Source: Oscillospiraceae bacterium
GTDB lineage: Bacteria > Bacillota > Clostridia > Oscillospirales > Acutalibacteraceae
Assembly (NCBI GenBank): GCA_003514385.1
Contig: DOQR01000006.1
Span: forward strand, 78,179 to 142,178
DNA length: 64,000 nucleotides
Reading direction: 5' to 3'
The position numbers were made by a program, and so were the translations under genes. The notes under the pieces are model-generated. The model was not told the origin of the DNA. It ran no database searches and saw only the letters and a list, made by a program, of their open reading frames with translations. Of the stretch, positions 1 through 8,010 are shown piece by piece (position 1 is the stretch's first letter; each line of letters opens with the position of its first letter).

Positions 1-43
1 ACTGAGCCACAGTAGCAGAAAAAATCAACAGCTCATATATTAT

Positions 44-64
44 AAGCGAGACTTCGCTTTTTTG
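44..64 (+). terminator. weak hairpin terminator of an upstream gene outside the window
   Basis: A 6-bp stem (AAGCGA/TCGCTT) with a 4-base loop runs directly into a T run. It lies before the tRNA promoter, so it probably ends a transcript that starts left of the window. Confidence 0.4.
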
Positions 65-128
65 CAAGAGCTTTTTCCAATTTTGTTGACCGTCGAAAAA
101 ATATTTTTGCGCCGCGCGTCCGCCGCTC

Positions 129-157
129 TTGCTTCCGGCTTTCTTCTGTGCTATAAT
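129..157 (+). promoter_or_regulatory. promoter of tRNA-Arg
   Basis: A perfect -10 TATAAT (152-157) follows a -35-like TTGCTT (129-134) with a 17-base spacer. The tRNA begins 11 bases after the -10, as expected for a tRNA promoter. Confidence 0.6.
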
Positions 158-167
158 ATCCGCACAT

Positions 168-244
168 CCGCCCGTAGCGAAGCTGGATATCGCAGCAGAT
201 TCCGATTCTGAAGGCCGGGGGTTCGAATCCCTCCGGGCGGGCCA
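168..244 (+). tRNA. tRNA-Arg (anticodon CCG)
   Basis: A full cloverleaf can be drawn. The acceptor stem CCGCCCG (168-174) pairs with CGGGCGG (234-240), followed by discriminator G241 and an encoded CCA (242-244). The D stem is GCGA/TCGC. The anticodon loop TTCCGAT (200-206) gives anticodon CCG, which reads CGG codons. The T stem GGGGG/CCCTC closes the TTCGAAT loop. The top pair of the anticodon stem is a G-A mismatch, which is tolerable. It has its own promoter and terminator. Confidence 0.93.
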
Positions 245-245
245 A

Positions 246-286
246 AAGAGACAAACAAGTCTAAAAAGCTTGTTTGTCTCTTTTTT
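246..286 (+). terminator. terminator of tRNA-Arg
   Basis: A long inverted repeat (AGAGACAAACAAG against CTTGTTTGTCTCT) ends in a run of six T directly behind the tRNA CCA end. Confidence 0.85.
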
Positions 287-483
287 ATCCCACGAATAAT
301 CAAATATTATGTGTTTTGGAGCGATTTTAATAGAAAATCGCTCCATTTTTATGTTTAAATCAAAGATCAACTGAACTAACTCACTAATATGTAGGTTTTG
401 CTTTTTTGCAATTCCACTAATATCTGTGTTTTATATTGAAACCTTACTTCAAACATATTATAATTAGAAAGGAAACAAAATCT

Positions 484-930
484 ATGAAATTATCATTAAT
501 CGAATCCCAACTTTTCGGAAGAATCTGTTATGGCTTTAAGGGAGACAACTATGGATTTGTTGAAATCGTGCCCGAACAGGCAGAAGTTGTAAAAACTATC
601 TTCAGAATGTACAGAGAAGAAAATAGTTTAGAGGATATCCAAAAATACCTATTAAGCCGCTCCATTTCCTCTCCATCCGGAAAGGTAAAATGGAGCAGAG
701 ATGTTCTCAACAAACTTCTCAATAATGGAAAATACACAAGAGGTATAATTGATTTTGAAAAATACTGTGAAGTGTATTTTTTAAAAGAAGGAAATTGTCG
801 GAATCCTAACAAAGCGAGCGTGAAGAAAACATATGCCGAGAGCAACGAAAGAAGAACTGGAGTGGGCATACGCAGTAACACGGGAGAAATTTTTAGAGCG
901 TGTAAACAAGATGTTCCCAATCAAGACTGA
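484..930 (+). pseudogene. serine recombinase remnant (central recombinase domain only)
   Basis: The 148-residue product begins at an ATG with an AGAAAGGA ribosome site about nine bases upstream. Its first 110 residues resemble the 'Recombinase' domain that follows the catalytic domain of large serine integrases: YGF near residue 19, then a VPEQAEVVKTIF-like helix, an ISSPSGK turn, and a helix ending LLNNGKYTRG. The N-terminal resolvase domain with the catalytic serine and the C-terminal zinc ribbon are both absent. From about position 833 the frame overlaps the next gene in another frame, so the last 30 residues are probably not native. I read it as a decayed piece of a mobile element. A free-standing short recombinase-domain protein is the alternative. 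The region is clearly more AT-rich than the rest of the window. Confidence 0.65.
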
Positions 931-1437
931 TGATTGGAACCGTTATTTAGACGGTATCTTTGAATTGATTTCAAACGACAAAGCCCCACTGTACGAATCG
1001 AAAATGAATGCGTATTTAGAAGAAACTGTAGTAAAGTCTCTGCATCCGTCCGATGATTATGTTTCATTAACGGAAATAGCAAAAAATATGATGCAGCCAA
1101 TCCAAGTTACTTAATACAAAGCTGGCTGAGAAGCCGTAACACGGTTGAGTTTCTGGCAACATGGGAAAGAAAGCATAATTCGAATTTTAATGAAGATGCT
1201 TTTCAAAGAATAACAGTCGATGCCAAAACTCCACAGTTCACCTTGACGTCAAAGAAATGGATTGACCTGACAAATGCTATTGGAATAATATCCAAGCAAG
1301 GTAAAAGCGGCGGGACAATGGCACATCCGTTTATTGCTTGCGATTTTGAGATGTGGAATAGCTCCCAAATACGGTATGAAGTAATTAATAAATTCACAAA
1401 CTCGAAAACGCAAACAGAAAATAATACTACTGTTTAG
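833..1437 (+). pseudogene. KilA-N domain protein, broken by a one-base frameshift
   Basis: Two reading frames together encode one KilA-N protein. Frame 2 (833-1114) gives an N-terminal segment ending DDYVSLTEIAKN. Frame 1 then continues with NPSYLIQSWLRSRNTVEFL, a WERKHNSNFN block, KKWIDLTNAIGI and GGTMAHPFIACDFEMW. These are the successive conserved blocks of KilA-N, a DNA-binding domain of phage and large-virus proteins. The frame change falls at a run of six A (1081-1086). With seven A the sequence would read through as AKKYDAANPSYLIQ. The start at 833 has only a weak ribosome site. The stop lies eight bases before the next gene, so the two were probably co-transcribed. A sequencing or assembly error in the homopolymer is the alternative to true inactivation. 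Confidence 0.75.
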
Positions 1438-1445
1438 AGGTGAAA

Positions 1446-2447
1446 ATGGAATTTAATAAAGTACAAAATGCTGCTTATGAGTTGATTCAATCGGATGCCA
1501 GATTTCTTTATACGCTTACTGACATGAGTCAAAATGCAAGCAATATTAATAGTAACTATATATTGATGTGCCAACCATATATTGGAATCTTTGCAAACGG
1601 TGCGGAACAGTGGTGCAAAAAGTTAGGACTAAAAGCGCCCTCATTTAACGAACAAGAAAAGAAATATTACGATTCATTAAGGCAAAGTCACAAACTTCTT
1701 GAGAAAACATATGCTGAGTATGCCGCTCTAATGATGAGTAAACTTTCTGAAAGTGATCAATACTTTTATAGCATTCGAAGACTGCGCGAAAAAGTATTTG
1801 GATACTACAATGTAGGAACCGATCTTTTTGATGGGGAATACTGCGGAAATACAATTTTTGGTGCTGCTAATATGCCCATACCACTTTTAAACAATCAAAA
1901 TGTTGGTATAAAGATAAAAGATCTAAGTGTTATAGCCGGTAAGCTCGCAGCATTTTTTGAATGTAAGGCATTTGTTCCATTTTTATATGATGATAAAAAG
2001 AATACTGTAGAATACAAAGATTTTCATTTTTTTGATGATTGCCCACTTAAAGAAAAAAATGAATTAGGCGTAGTACTTTTTTCAATATTATGTAACATTA
2101 ATTATGCTACTGTTTTTATCGAAAAATTTTTCTCTGAAGAGATTCCACAGAAATTTAAATTTGCATATTTGCAGTATTATTATTTGTGTGACTTTGTAAA
2201 TGAACTAAGGCTTGCTAAAGGGACTAATTATTCAATTGATGATTCTCTTCAGAACAGAGAACTGCGAAATTGCCTTGCACATTATGGATTGGGTCAATAC
2301 TTAGAGGAGAATGATATTATTGAACCAGATATATTGAAGGGTCTTACTGTTAAAGCGTTTAATTTAGATTACTTTGAAACTAAGCGGCAATTGTTTAAAC
2401 ATCTTCTTAATTTACGAGATCAAATTCAAACTAACATATTGGCGTAA
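1446..2447 (+). CDS. orphan protein with a HEPN-like RNxxxH motif
   Basis: The 333-residue soluble protein starts at an ATG with AGAGG five bases upstream, right behind the KilA-N gene. I do not recognise the family. It is rich in Phe, Tyr, Asn and Lys, has no signal peptide or membrane segment, and looks mostly helical. Near its C-terminus, R274-N275-C-L-A-H279 matches the Rx4H motif with Asn after Arg that marks HEPN RNases, in a context (LRNCLAHYGLG) like other HEPN helices. A HEPN RNase or an inactive HEPN partner is therefore an inference from one motif. The position beside a KilA-N gene and a recombinase remnant fits phage or defence cargo. Base composition marks it as foreign to the chromosome around it. 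Confidence 0.55.
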   Translation: MEFNKVQNAAYELIQSDARFLYTLTDMSQNASNINSNYILMCQPYIGIFANGAEQWCKKLGLKAPSFNEQEKKYYDSLRQSHKLLEKTYAEYAALMMSKLSESDQYFYSIRRLREKVFGYYNVGTDLFDGEYCGNTIFGAANMPIPLLNNQNVGIKIKDLSVIAGKLAAFFECKAFVPFLYDDKKNTVEYKDFHFFDDCPLKEKNELGVVLFSILCNINYATVFIEKFFSEEIPQKFKFAYLQYYYLCDFVNELRLAKGTNYSIDDSLQNRELRNCLAHYGLGQYLEENDIIEPDILKGLTVKAFNLDYFETKRQLFKHLLNLRDQIQTNILA

Positions 2448-2540
2448 ATTTGTAGAAATAATTCCATTGAAGAAAAACGTTTGTTCAAATCAAGACAGCG
2501 AAAACGCAAAAACATCTCTATTGTCCTGTCTTCACAAAAA

Positions 2541-2569
2541 CGGCAAGCATTGAATGCTTGCCGTTTTTA
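2541..2569. terminator. bidirectional terminator at the end of the AT-rich patch
   Basis: CGGCAAGCAT and ATGCTTGCCG form a 10-bp perfect stem with a 3-base loop. Five A precede it and five T follow it, so it can act on both strands. Confidence 0.8.
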
Positions 2570-2621
2570 CTTCTTCACTCTTACCTCTTCACTTTTCACT
2601 GATATTCTTCAAATAACAGCT

Positions 2622-2650
2622 CCGGCGGCAGGGACTTTCCCCGCCGCCGG
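2622..2650 (-). terminator. GC-rich hairpin after aspartate kinase
   Basis: CCGGCGGC pairs with GCCGCCGG 18 bases past the lysC stop on the minus strand. The T tract behind it is poor, so it may need the neighbouring hairpin at 2541-2569 for full termination. Confidence 0.5.
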
Positions 2651-2667
2651 TCGTTTTGTTGTTTTAT

Positions 2668-3978
2668 TTATTTCACGAATGCCGAATATATCGTGTTTAT
2701 CGTGCGCTCGTAGTCGCGCTCCGCGACGGCGATGACGATGTTTATCTCGCTCGAGCCCTGGTCGATCATCTTTATGTTGATGTTCTCCTTGGCGAGGCTC
2801 GAGAATATAGTGCCCGCAACGCCGCGCGTGGACTTCATCGAGCGTCCGACGACCGCGATGAGTGCGATGCCGTTCTCGACCGTCACGCTGCTCGCCGAAG
2901 TGACTTTCTTTATATCGTAGACTATATCATCCGTCTCGTCGCCGAGGCTCGTAGTCTCAACAACGATGCTGAAGTTGTCGATTCCCGAGGGGATATGCTC
3001 GAAATTCACGCCGTGCTCCTCGAGCACCTCGAGCATCTTGCGCACCGCTCCGCACTCGTCGTGGATGCGGTATTTTTCAATGTTTATCGAAGAGAAGCCC
3101 TTGCGCCCCGCCACGCCGGTGACAGTGTTCTCGGCAGGCTCGTCAGTGTCGGCAAGGATAAGCGTGCCGGCGTCCTCCGGGGAGTTGGTGTTCTTTATTC
3201 TGATCGGAATTTTCTTCTGCATGACGGGGAATATCGCGTCCTCGTGAATAACAGTCGCGCCCATATACGAAAGCTCGCGCAGCTCCCTGTATGTAACGGT
3301 CTTCATGACCTGCGGATTATCAACGACGCGCGGGTCGGCGATGAGGAAGCCCGAGACATCCGTCCAGTTCTCATAGAGATCGGCATCGGCCGCCGCCGCG
3401 ACTATCGAGCCTGTTATATCCGAACCGCCGCGAGAAAATGTGCGGATAGTATCATTGGGCATTGAGCCGTAGAAACCTGGAATGACTGCGTACTCAGTAT
3501 AGCTCAGGCGCTCGCGCAGAATGGGTATCGTGCGCTTTGCGTCGTATTTGCCGCTCTCGTCGAAGAATATAACATCGGCGGCATCTATAAACGCGAAGCC
3601 GAGCAGCTTTGCGACTATCTTGCCGTTGAGATACTCGCCTCTCGATGCGGCATAGTCGCGGCCGGCGCGTCCGATAAAATTGAGGCGTATATGCTCAAAA
3701 TCATCTTCGAGAGACATATCGAGCCCGAGTCCGGAAATTATATCATTGTAGCGGTTCTTTATCTTCTGGAATATCTCTTCAAAATCGCCGCCTCTCGATG
3801 CGGAATCGTAGCAGGCATAGAACATATCGGTAACTTTTGTATCTCCGCTGAAACGCTTGCCGGGCGCAGACGGCACGACATAGCGGCGGTCGGGATCTGA
3901 TCTGATTATATCGGCGACCTTGAGAAACTGCTTCGCCTCTGCGAGCGAAGTTCCGCCGAACTTGACGACTTTTGTCAT
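2668..3978 (-). CDS. lysC: aspartate kinase
   Basis: Phosphorylates L-aspartate to 4-phospho-aspartate, the first step to lysine, threonine, methionine and diaminopimelate. The 436-residue product opens with the kinase signature KFGGTS (residues 6-11). It carries the RGGSD motif of the amino-acid-kinase fold, and its last 140 residues look like tandem ACT domains, the usual site of feedback inhibition by lysine or threonine. Length fits a monofunctional aspartokinase. The ATG has a GGGGAG ribosome site upstream, and a -10 TATAAT for this gene lies at 4012-4017 on the minus strand. It stands alone. I see no lysine riboswitch upstream. The paralogue-level symbol (lysC or another aspartokinase) cannot be fixed from sequence alone. 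Confidence 0.93.
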   Translation of the reverse strand: MTKVVKFGGTSLAEAKQFLKVADIIRSDPDRRYVVPSAPGKRFSGDTKVTDMFYACYDSASRGGDFEEIFQKIKNRYNDIISGLGLDMSLEDDFEHIRLNFIGRAGRDYAASRGEYLNGKIVAKLLGFAFIDAADVIFFDESGKYDAKRTIPILRERLSYTEYAVIPGFYGSMPNDTIRTFSRGGSDITGSIVAAAADADLYENWTDVSGFLIADPRVVDNPQVMKTVTYRELRELSYMGATVIHEDAIFPVMQKKIPIRIKNTNSPEDAGTLILADTDEPAENTVTGVAGRKGFSSINIEKYRIHDECGAVRKMLEVLEEHGVNFEHIPSGIDNFSIVVETTSLGDETDDIVYDIKKVTSASSVTVENGIALIAVVGRSMKSTRGVAGTIFSSLAKENINIKMIDQGSSEINIVIAVAERDYERTINTIYSAFVK

Positions 3979-4306
3979 AAGGCTCTCCCCTTTTAAAATT
4001 GAAGATACTTTATTATACTAAAATGCCGATAAATTGTTACTCTTAAAAAGAAAAATAGCCATATCTGTGCCGATTTCGGAACAAAAGACAAAAAAAGGCA
4101 GGCTTTCGCGGCATTTATCTGCAGTTTTGAGGTCAATTCAGCCGTTTTAGTGAATAGGATATAGACACCCGCACAAATTACAAATCAATAACAGAGTGTA
4201 ACAGTAGGTTACAGTTTGCACGCTTTTGTTGCAAAGTTCGACATTTTATACTATAATATCAGCTGTTCTCAGCTGTTCGTAAGTTTTTACGGAAAGGAAA
4301 AACGAT
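3979..4306. other. divergent intergenic region between lysC and the deacetylase gene
   Basis: This 328-base stretch holds a -10 for lysC (4012-4017, minus strand) and the promoter of the deacetylase gene (4229-4257). No coding frame, riboswitch or clear repeat is visible in the middle. Confidence 0.6.
4229..4257 (+). promoter_or_regulatory. sigma-A-type promoter of the deacetylase gene
   Basis: TTGCAA (4229-4234), a 17-base spacer and a perfect TATAAT (4252-4257) lie 50 bases before the start codon. Confidence 0.65.
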
Positions 4307-5800
4307 ATGAAAAAATTATTTCGCCGTCTCGCGGCTCTGATGTGCACCGTGCTGTTTATTTTCGGCGCGGCGGGCTGTGCGGTCAAAAGCGATAAACAGA
4401 AAGAGGAGCTGAGTCTCAAGTTCCAGCACACCGCCCAGGACAGGGAGGTCGGCGAGACACAGTCGATGATAACATACGAAAATCACTACGCCTACGGCAT
4501 TCACTACCCCGCGATAGGGGTTGAGGCGATAGACAGCCGAATAAAAGCGGCGGCGCAGGAGATAGCCGACGGGTTTGTCAAAGAAGTGCCGAACTCGAAG
4601 CCCAAGGGCGAGCTGCCGACGCTGAGCGCCGACTACAAGAGCTATCTTGTGACGGACAACGGAAAGAACAAATATGTCAGCATCGTGTTCGAGATAAAGA
4701 CCGACATTCCCGACAAGAGCATCAAGACGGACAGCATAGAGACGCTCGTCTTTGATATCCCCTCCGGCAAGCAGCTGAGCGCGGACGATATTTTTTCTGA
4801 CGGCTACGAGAAAATCGCCAGCACGCGGGTTGTATCCTATTTCACCGCCAACCGCCTGTTCAACGCGGGCGTAGGCTCGGATAAATTCAAACAGAACACC
4901 TCTGCCGATAAAAAGAACTTCACAAAATTCTCGATAAGCTCCGACAGCCTAACATTCTATTTTGACTCGGGCGTTCTCTTTGACGAAGAAAAAGGCTGCG
5001 TTGAAGCGGTGTTCCAGCTCAATGATATAAAGCCGATATTCTCAGCCGAAGCCGCAAAGGTTCTGCTCGGCGCGGAGGCGGTCACAGAAACCACACAACA
5101 AAATTCGATCAAGCCCGAGAGCACAACACAGCACAAAAAGCCGAATCTCCCCGCGGGGGTCAAATATATCGCGTTCACATTTGACGACGGTCCGAGCAAG
5201 ATCGTGACCAACCGAATCCTCGACACACTCCAGAAATACAACGGCAAGGCGACGTTCTTCGTTCTCGGCACGCGCGTCGGAAGCTACTCGGCAGAGGTCA
5301 AGCGCGCCTACTCGATGGGATGCGAAATCGGCAGCCACTCATGGAGCCACGCGAATCTCAGAAAGATAAGCGCGCAGGAGCGCAAGCAGGAGATAAACAA
5401 GACGAACGCCATAATCAAAGAGGTCATCGGCGTGGAGCCGACCCTGTTCAGAGTGCCATACGGCGACTACAAGGGAATTCAGAAAGACTTCGACCTCCCG
5501 CTCATCCAGTGGTGCATTGACACCGAGGACTGGAAATACAAGGACAGGCAGGGGTCCGGCAGAACTCAGGCTCAGCGCAACGCGGACATGCAGAAGATAA
5601 TCTCATCTGTTGTCGACCACGCGACCGGCGGCGAGATAGTCCTCATGCACGATCTCTACGACATGACAGCCGACGCATTTGAGCAGATAGCCGCCGAGCT
5701 GCACGCCGAGGGATTTGAATTCGTCACCGTCCACGAGCTCTACAACATCTACGGCAAGACGCTCGAGCCCGGAAAAGTCTATTTCTCGCCAAAACAGTAA
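4307..5800 (+). CDS. lipoprotein polysaccharide deacetylase (PdaC-like)
   Basis: A predicted cell-surface lipoprotein that should remove acetyl groups from peptidoglycan or a similar glycan. It has a type II signal with lipobox GAAGC (Cys24). A DUF4163/DUF3298-like region follows (about 60-250), then a Ser/Thr/Gln-rich linker, then a C-terminal NodB domain (about 285-480). NodB motifs are clear: TFDDGPS at 290-297 with the catalytic and metal Asp pair D293/D294, GSHSWSH at 342-348 with metal ligands H344 and H348, RVPYG, and a late LMHD motif. This order matches Bacillus subtilis PdaC, a muramic-acid deacetylase. The start has a GGAAAGGA ribosome site and its own promoter. Substrate is inferred from the family. 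Single-gene unit with a strong terminator. Confidence 0.85.
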   Translation: MKKLFRRLAALMCTVLFIFGAAGCAVKSDKQKEELSLKFQHTAQDREVGETQSMITYENHYAYGIHYPAIGVEAIDSRIKAAAQEIADGFVKEVPNSKPKGELPTLSADYKSYLVTDNGKNKYVSIVFEIKTDIPDKSIKTDSIETLVFDIPSGKQLSADDIFSDGYEKIASTRVVSYFTANRLFNAGVGSDKFKQNTSADKKNFTKFSISSDSLTFYFDSGVLFDEEKGCVEAVFQLNDIKPIFSAEAAKVLLGAEAVTETTQQNSIKPESTTQHKKPNLPAGVKYIAFTFDDGPSKIVTNRILDTLQKYNGKATFFVLGTRVGSYSAEVKRAYSMGCEIGSHSWSHANLRKISAQERKQEINKTNAIIKEVIGVEPTLFRVPYGDYKGIQKDFDLPLIQWCIDTEDWKYKDRQGSGRTQAQRNADMQKIISSVVDHATGGEIVLMHDLYDMTADAFEQIAAELHAEGFEFVTVHELYNIYGKTLEPGKVYFSPKQ

Positions 5801-5815
5801 CGAAAGCATAAAAGC

Positions 5816-5850
5816 AAAAAGCCAAGCTGTGTTTTGCAGCTTGGCTTTTT
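5816..5850 (+). terminator. terminator of the deacetylase gene
   Basis: A 14-bp stem (AAAAAGCCAAGCTG against CAGCTTGGCTTTTT) with a 7-base loop ends in seven T, sixteen bases past the stop. Confidence 0.88.
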
Positions 5851-5867
5851 TTGTTGGGGCGGTTATA

Positions 5868-6026
5868 AATTGGGATTTGCAGTCGTAAATATTGGCAATA
5901 TTATAATTTGGCGCAACCGCACACATTTCATTTGTAGAGCGAAGTAAAGTAACCTCTCAGTTCCGGCTTACACCAAGCCAGCTTCTCTGTAAGGAGCTAA
6001 AATCGATTATGCGGCAAATCCCAATT
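5868..6026. repeat. inverted-repeat element (13-bp perfect ends), MITE-like
   Basis: AATTGGGATTTGC (5868-5880) and its exact complement (6014-6026) bracket about 133 bases without coding potential. A shorter related sequence lies at 35757-35803 in opposite orientation, where GGGG.GG..ATAAATTGG.ATTT is again recognisable. Two copies suggest a dispersed non-autonomous repeat, but this is inference. Confidence 0.5.
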
Positions 6027-6054
6027 CATCTCTCATATAATGTAAAACAAGCAA

Positions 6055-6089
6055 GCTCAGGCACAGCGGTTATATACCGCGCCTGAGCT
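6055..6089 (-). terminator. terminator of the MFS-hydrolase operon
   Basis: GCTCAGG.GCGG pairs with the complementary strand across a TATATA loop just beyond the stop of the secreted hydrolase gene. The T tract on the minus strand (TTGCTTG) is moderate. Confidence 0.6.
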
Positions 6090-6096
6090 TTTGATA

Positions 6097-8010
6097 TTAT
6101 TTCTTTTTCTTCTTTCCGGCTATCGGCAGCATTACCGCGCCGGCGAGGAGGGTTATCGCGGAGACCGCTATCGGTGCGCCGGTCTGCGGGGTCAGCGGAG
6201 TTTTTCCGCCGCCGTTTGCCGCGCTGCCGGGCGTATTTTTCTTGCCCGACAGGAACACATAGTTGTCATACTCGCTGTCGCTCATCGCCGTGAAGGTGAA
6301 TGTGCGGCTCTTGACGAACGGCACCTGACCGTTCTTGAGCGAATAGACGACCGTTACGGTGAACGGCTCGGTGCTCTTGGGCAGGGAGTGCTTTTTGAAC
6401 TCTATCTTGCAGCTCTCGCCGACTTTAAGAACGGTTCCGTTCTTCGCCGAGAGATCAACATCCATGCCGTCCGCCTTGACACTGATTATCCCGGTGTCGT
6501 ACTGCTCCGAGAGGCTCTCGATAGTCAGTGCGGTGTCTTTCGATGTGTGGAAACCTGACGGGGACTTGTCGAACTTGACATAGAGTCCGTTCGCGGGATT
6601 CTGACCGAGGTTGAACTGCGGGAACTCGGGATCGGAATAGACATCCGTTATTCTGTCCGTGAAGAAGAATGTCAGATAGAAATTCCTCGTGTATCTGTCC
6701 CACGGGCACATTCCGTGGAACTGACCGTTGACGAACCAGGTGTTCTCGGGCAGATACGCGCAGCTCGCGTCGATATCGCGCTCGGGCGAGATATGCCAGT
6801 GAGTCGGGTCATTGCAGACCGTGTTCTGCTTTTTGTAGTCCGCCGGGAACTTCTCGCCGAACGGGGCGCAGTATGCGCCGGACGCCGAGTGAACATCAAT
6901 AATATAGTCGGAGTTGACTCCGGTGCTCGTGCCGATATCGTGCCCGGTGTTCGCGATTATCGCTATCTTTGTGCCTGCGTCCTGAGCGCGCTTCAAGCCC
7001 TCGCTCATGTGAGCCATGGCGTTGTAGTGCATCTCGTCGCTCTTGGCTATCAGTCCTGCATTCTCGACGGGATCGAGATATTTTGCCTTGAACTCCTCGT
7101 ACTTGTCGGGGGGAACGAAATCCCAGACACTGCCGAAGTTAATAACTATATCGAGCAGATACTGATGAATGATATCGTTGAACGCCTGATTGAGGCGGTC
7201 AAAACCGAACGCCTCGACGAGCCACTCATATTCATACTCCTTGCGGAAGCCTATCTCGACATACTCTATGAGCGTGGCGACGTCAAAATGTATGTTGCCC
7301 TCGAACAGGTCAACGACGAGCTGAGTACCGCAGGTCGCGGGAGCGTCCATTATCGCGCGGTCAACATCGCCCTTTGCGCCGTAATAATAGAGATATGTCG
7401 CAGTCAGCTGGCCGCCGTGGCTGAGTCCGTAGAGATTGACTTTCCGGCTTCCGGTGAGCTCTTTCACTTCCTGAATGAACTTGTCGAGCTTGGCAGCGTT
7501 TTCTACCTGACCCATGCGCCAGTCCTCGGTAAATGTGAAGTGATTCTCCGCGCCTATGCGCTCGATGAGATCGGCCGAGATCTCTTTTTCGGCTATGTAT
7601 TTGTCCTCGCCTTTTGCCTTGAGGACGGATGCGCGGGTGTTCGCCGCACCCTCGGGATAGACTGAAAGATCATATTTAGAAGTGCCGTCCGGGTTGCAGC
7701 GCAGGGGTTCGAGTAGCTCGACTCCCGCCTCGCCGACGACCTTGACAAGTCTCTCGTAATCGCCGAACGCCGCGCCGGCAAGCCCGCCTGCGAGCTCGGG
7801 GATACGGGCTATAACTATCTTTTTGAGGTCATCCATATTGATGCCCCAGACCTGATGCTCGTTTTCGCCGCCGAGGTCATAGAACAACGAGGGACCCGAA
7901 TAGCCCTGAACGAGTATCAGCGGCGTTGCCTTATCTTGTGCGAAGGCCGACATCGGCAGGATGCACAGCAACATAACAACGCAGAGAATGGCAGATATTA
8001 TTCTCTTCAT
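6097..8010 (-). CDS. secreted, probably wall-anchored alpha/beta hydrolase (lipase-like)
   Basis: The 637-residue protein has a Sec signal peptide with likely cleavage after AFA (residue 24). An alpha/beta-hydrolase domain follows, with the lipase-type oxyanion stretch LILVQGYSG (31-39) and nucleophile elbow GLSHGG (Ser197). A beta-sandwich-like region of about 120 residues comes next. The C-terminus reads TPQTG (607-611), a hydrophobic segment and five Lys, which is a sortase-type sorting signal of a non-LPxTG form. It should act outside the cell as a lipase or esterase; the substrate is unknown. Its ATG overlaps the MFS stop by ATGA, with AAGGAG upstream, so it is translationally coupled to the transporter. 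That pairing suggests uptake of the released product. Confidence 0.75.
   Translation of the reverse strand: MKRIISAILCVVMLLCILPMSAFAQDKATPLILVQGYSGPSLFYDLGGENEHQVWGINMDDLKKIVIARIPELAGGLAGAAFGDYERLVKVVGEAGVELLEPLRCNPDGTSKYDLSVYPEGAANTRASVLKAKGEDKYIAEKEISADLIERIGAENHFTFTEDWRMGQVENAAKLDKFIQEVKELTGSRKVNLYGLSHGGQLTATYLYYYGAKGDVDRAIMDAPATCGTQLVVDLFEGNIHFDVATLIEYVEIGFRKEYEYEWLVEAFGFDRLNQAFNDIIHQYLLDIVINFGSVWDFVPPDKYEEFKAKYLDPVENAGLIAKSDEMHYNAMAHMSEGLKRAQDAGTKIAIIANTGHDIGTSTGVNSDYIIDVHSASGAYCAPFGEKFPADYKKQNTVCNDPTHWHISPERDIDASCAYLPENTWFVNGQFHGMCPWDRYTRNFYLTFFFTDRITDVYSDPEFPQFNLGQNPANGLYVKFDKSPSGFHTSKDTALTIESLSEQYDTGIISVKADGMDVDLSAKNGTVLKVGESCKIEFKKHSLPKSTEPFTVTVVYSLKNGQVPFVKSRTFTFTAMSDSEYDNYVFLSGKKNTPGSAANGGGKTPLTPQTGAPIAVSAITLLAGAVMLPIAGKKKKK

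Noticed and set aside
33..254. Minus-strand open frame over the tRNA beginning SLLARPEGFEPPAF
   Set aside because: It is the antisense of the tRNA-Arg gene. The GFEPPAF stretch is the familiar false product of tRNA 3' ends.
549..920. Minus-strand open frame inside the recombinase remnant
   Set aside because: It lies wholly antisense to a recognisable domain and has no ribosome site or family features.
2656..3465. Plus-strand open frame of 269 codons antisense to aspartate kinase
   Set aside because: Long antisense frames are common in this codon usage; the minus strand encodes a complete enzyme here.
3979..4306. Possible lysine riboswitch before aspartate kinase
   Set aside because: The conserved L-box blocks are not found on either strand of this gap.
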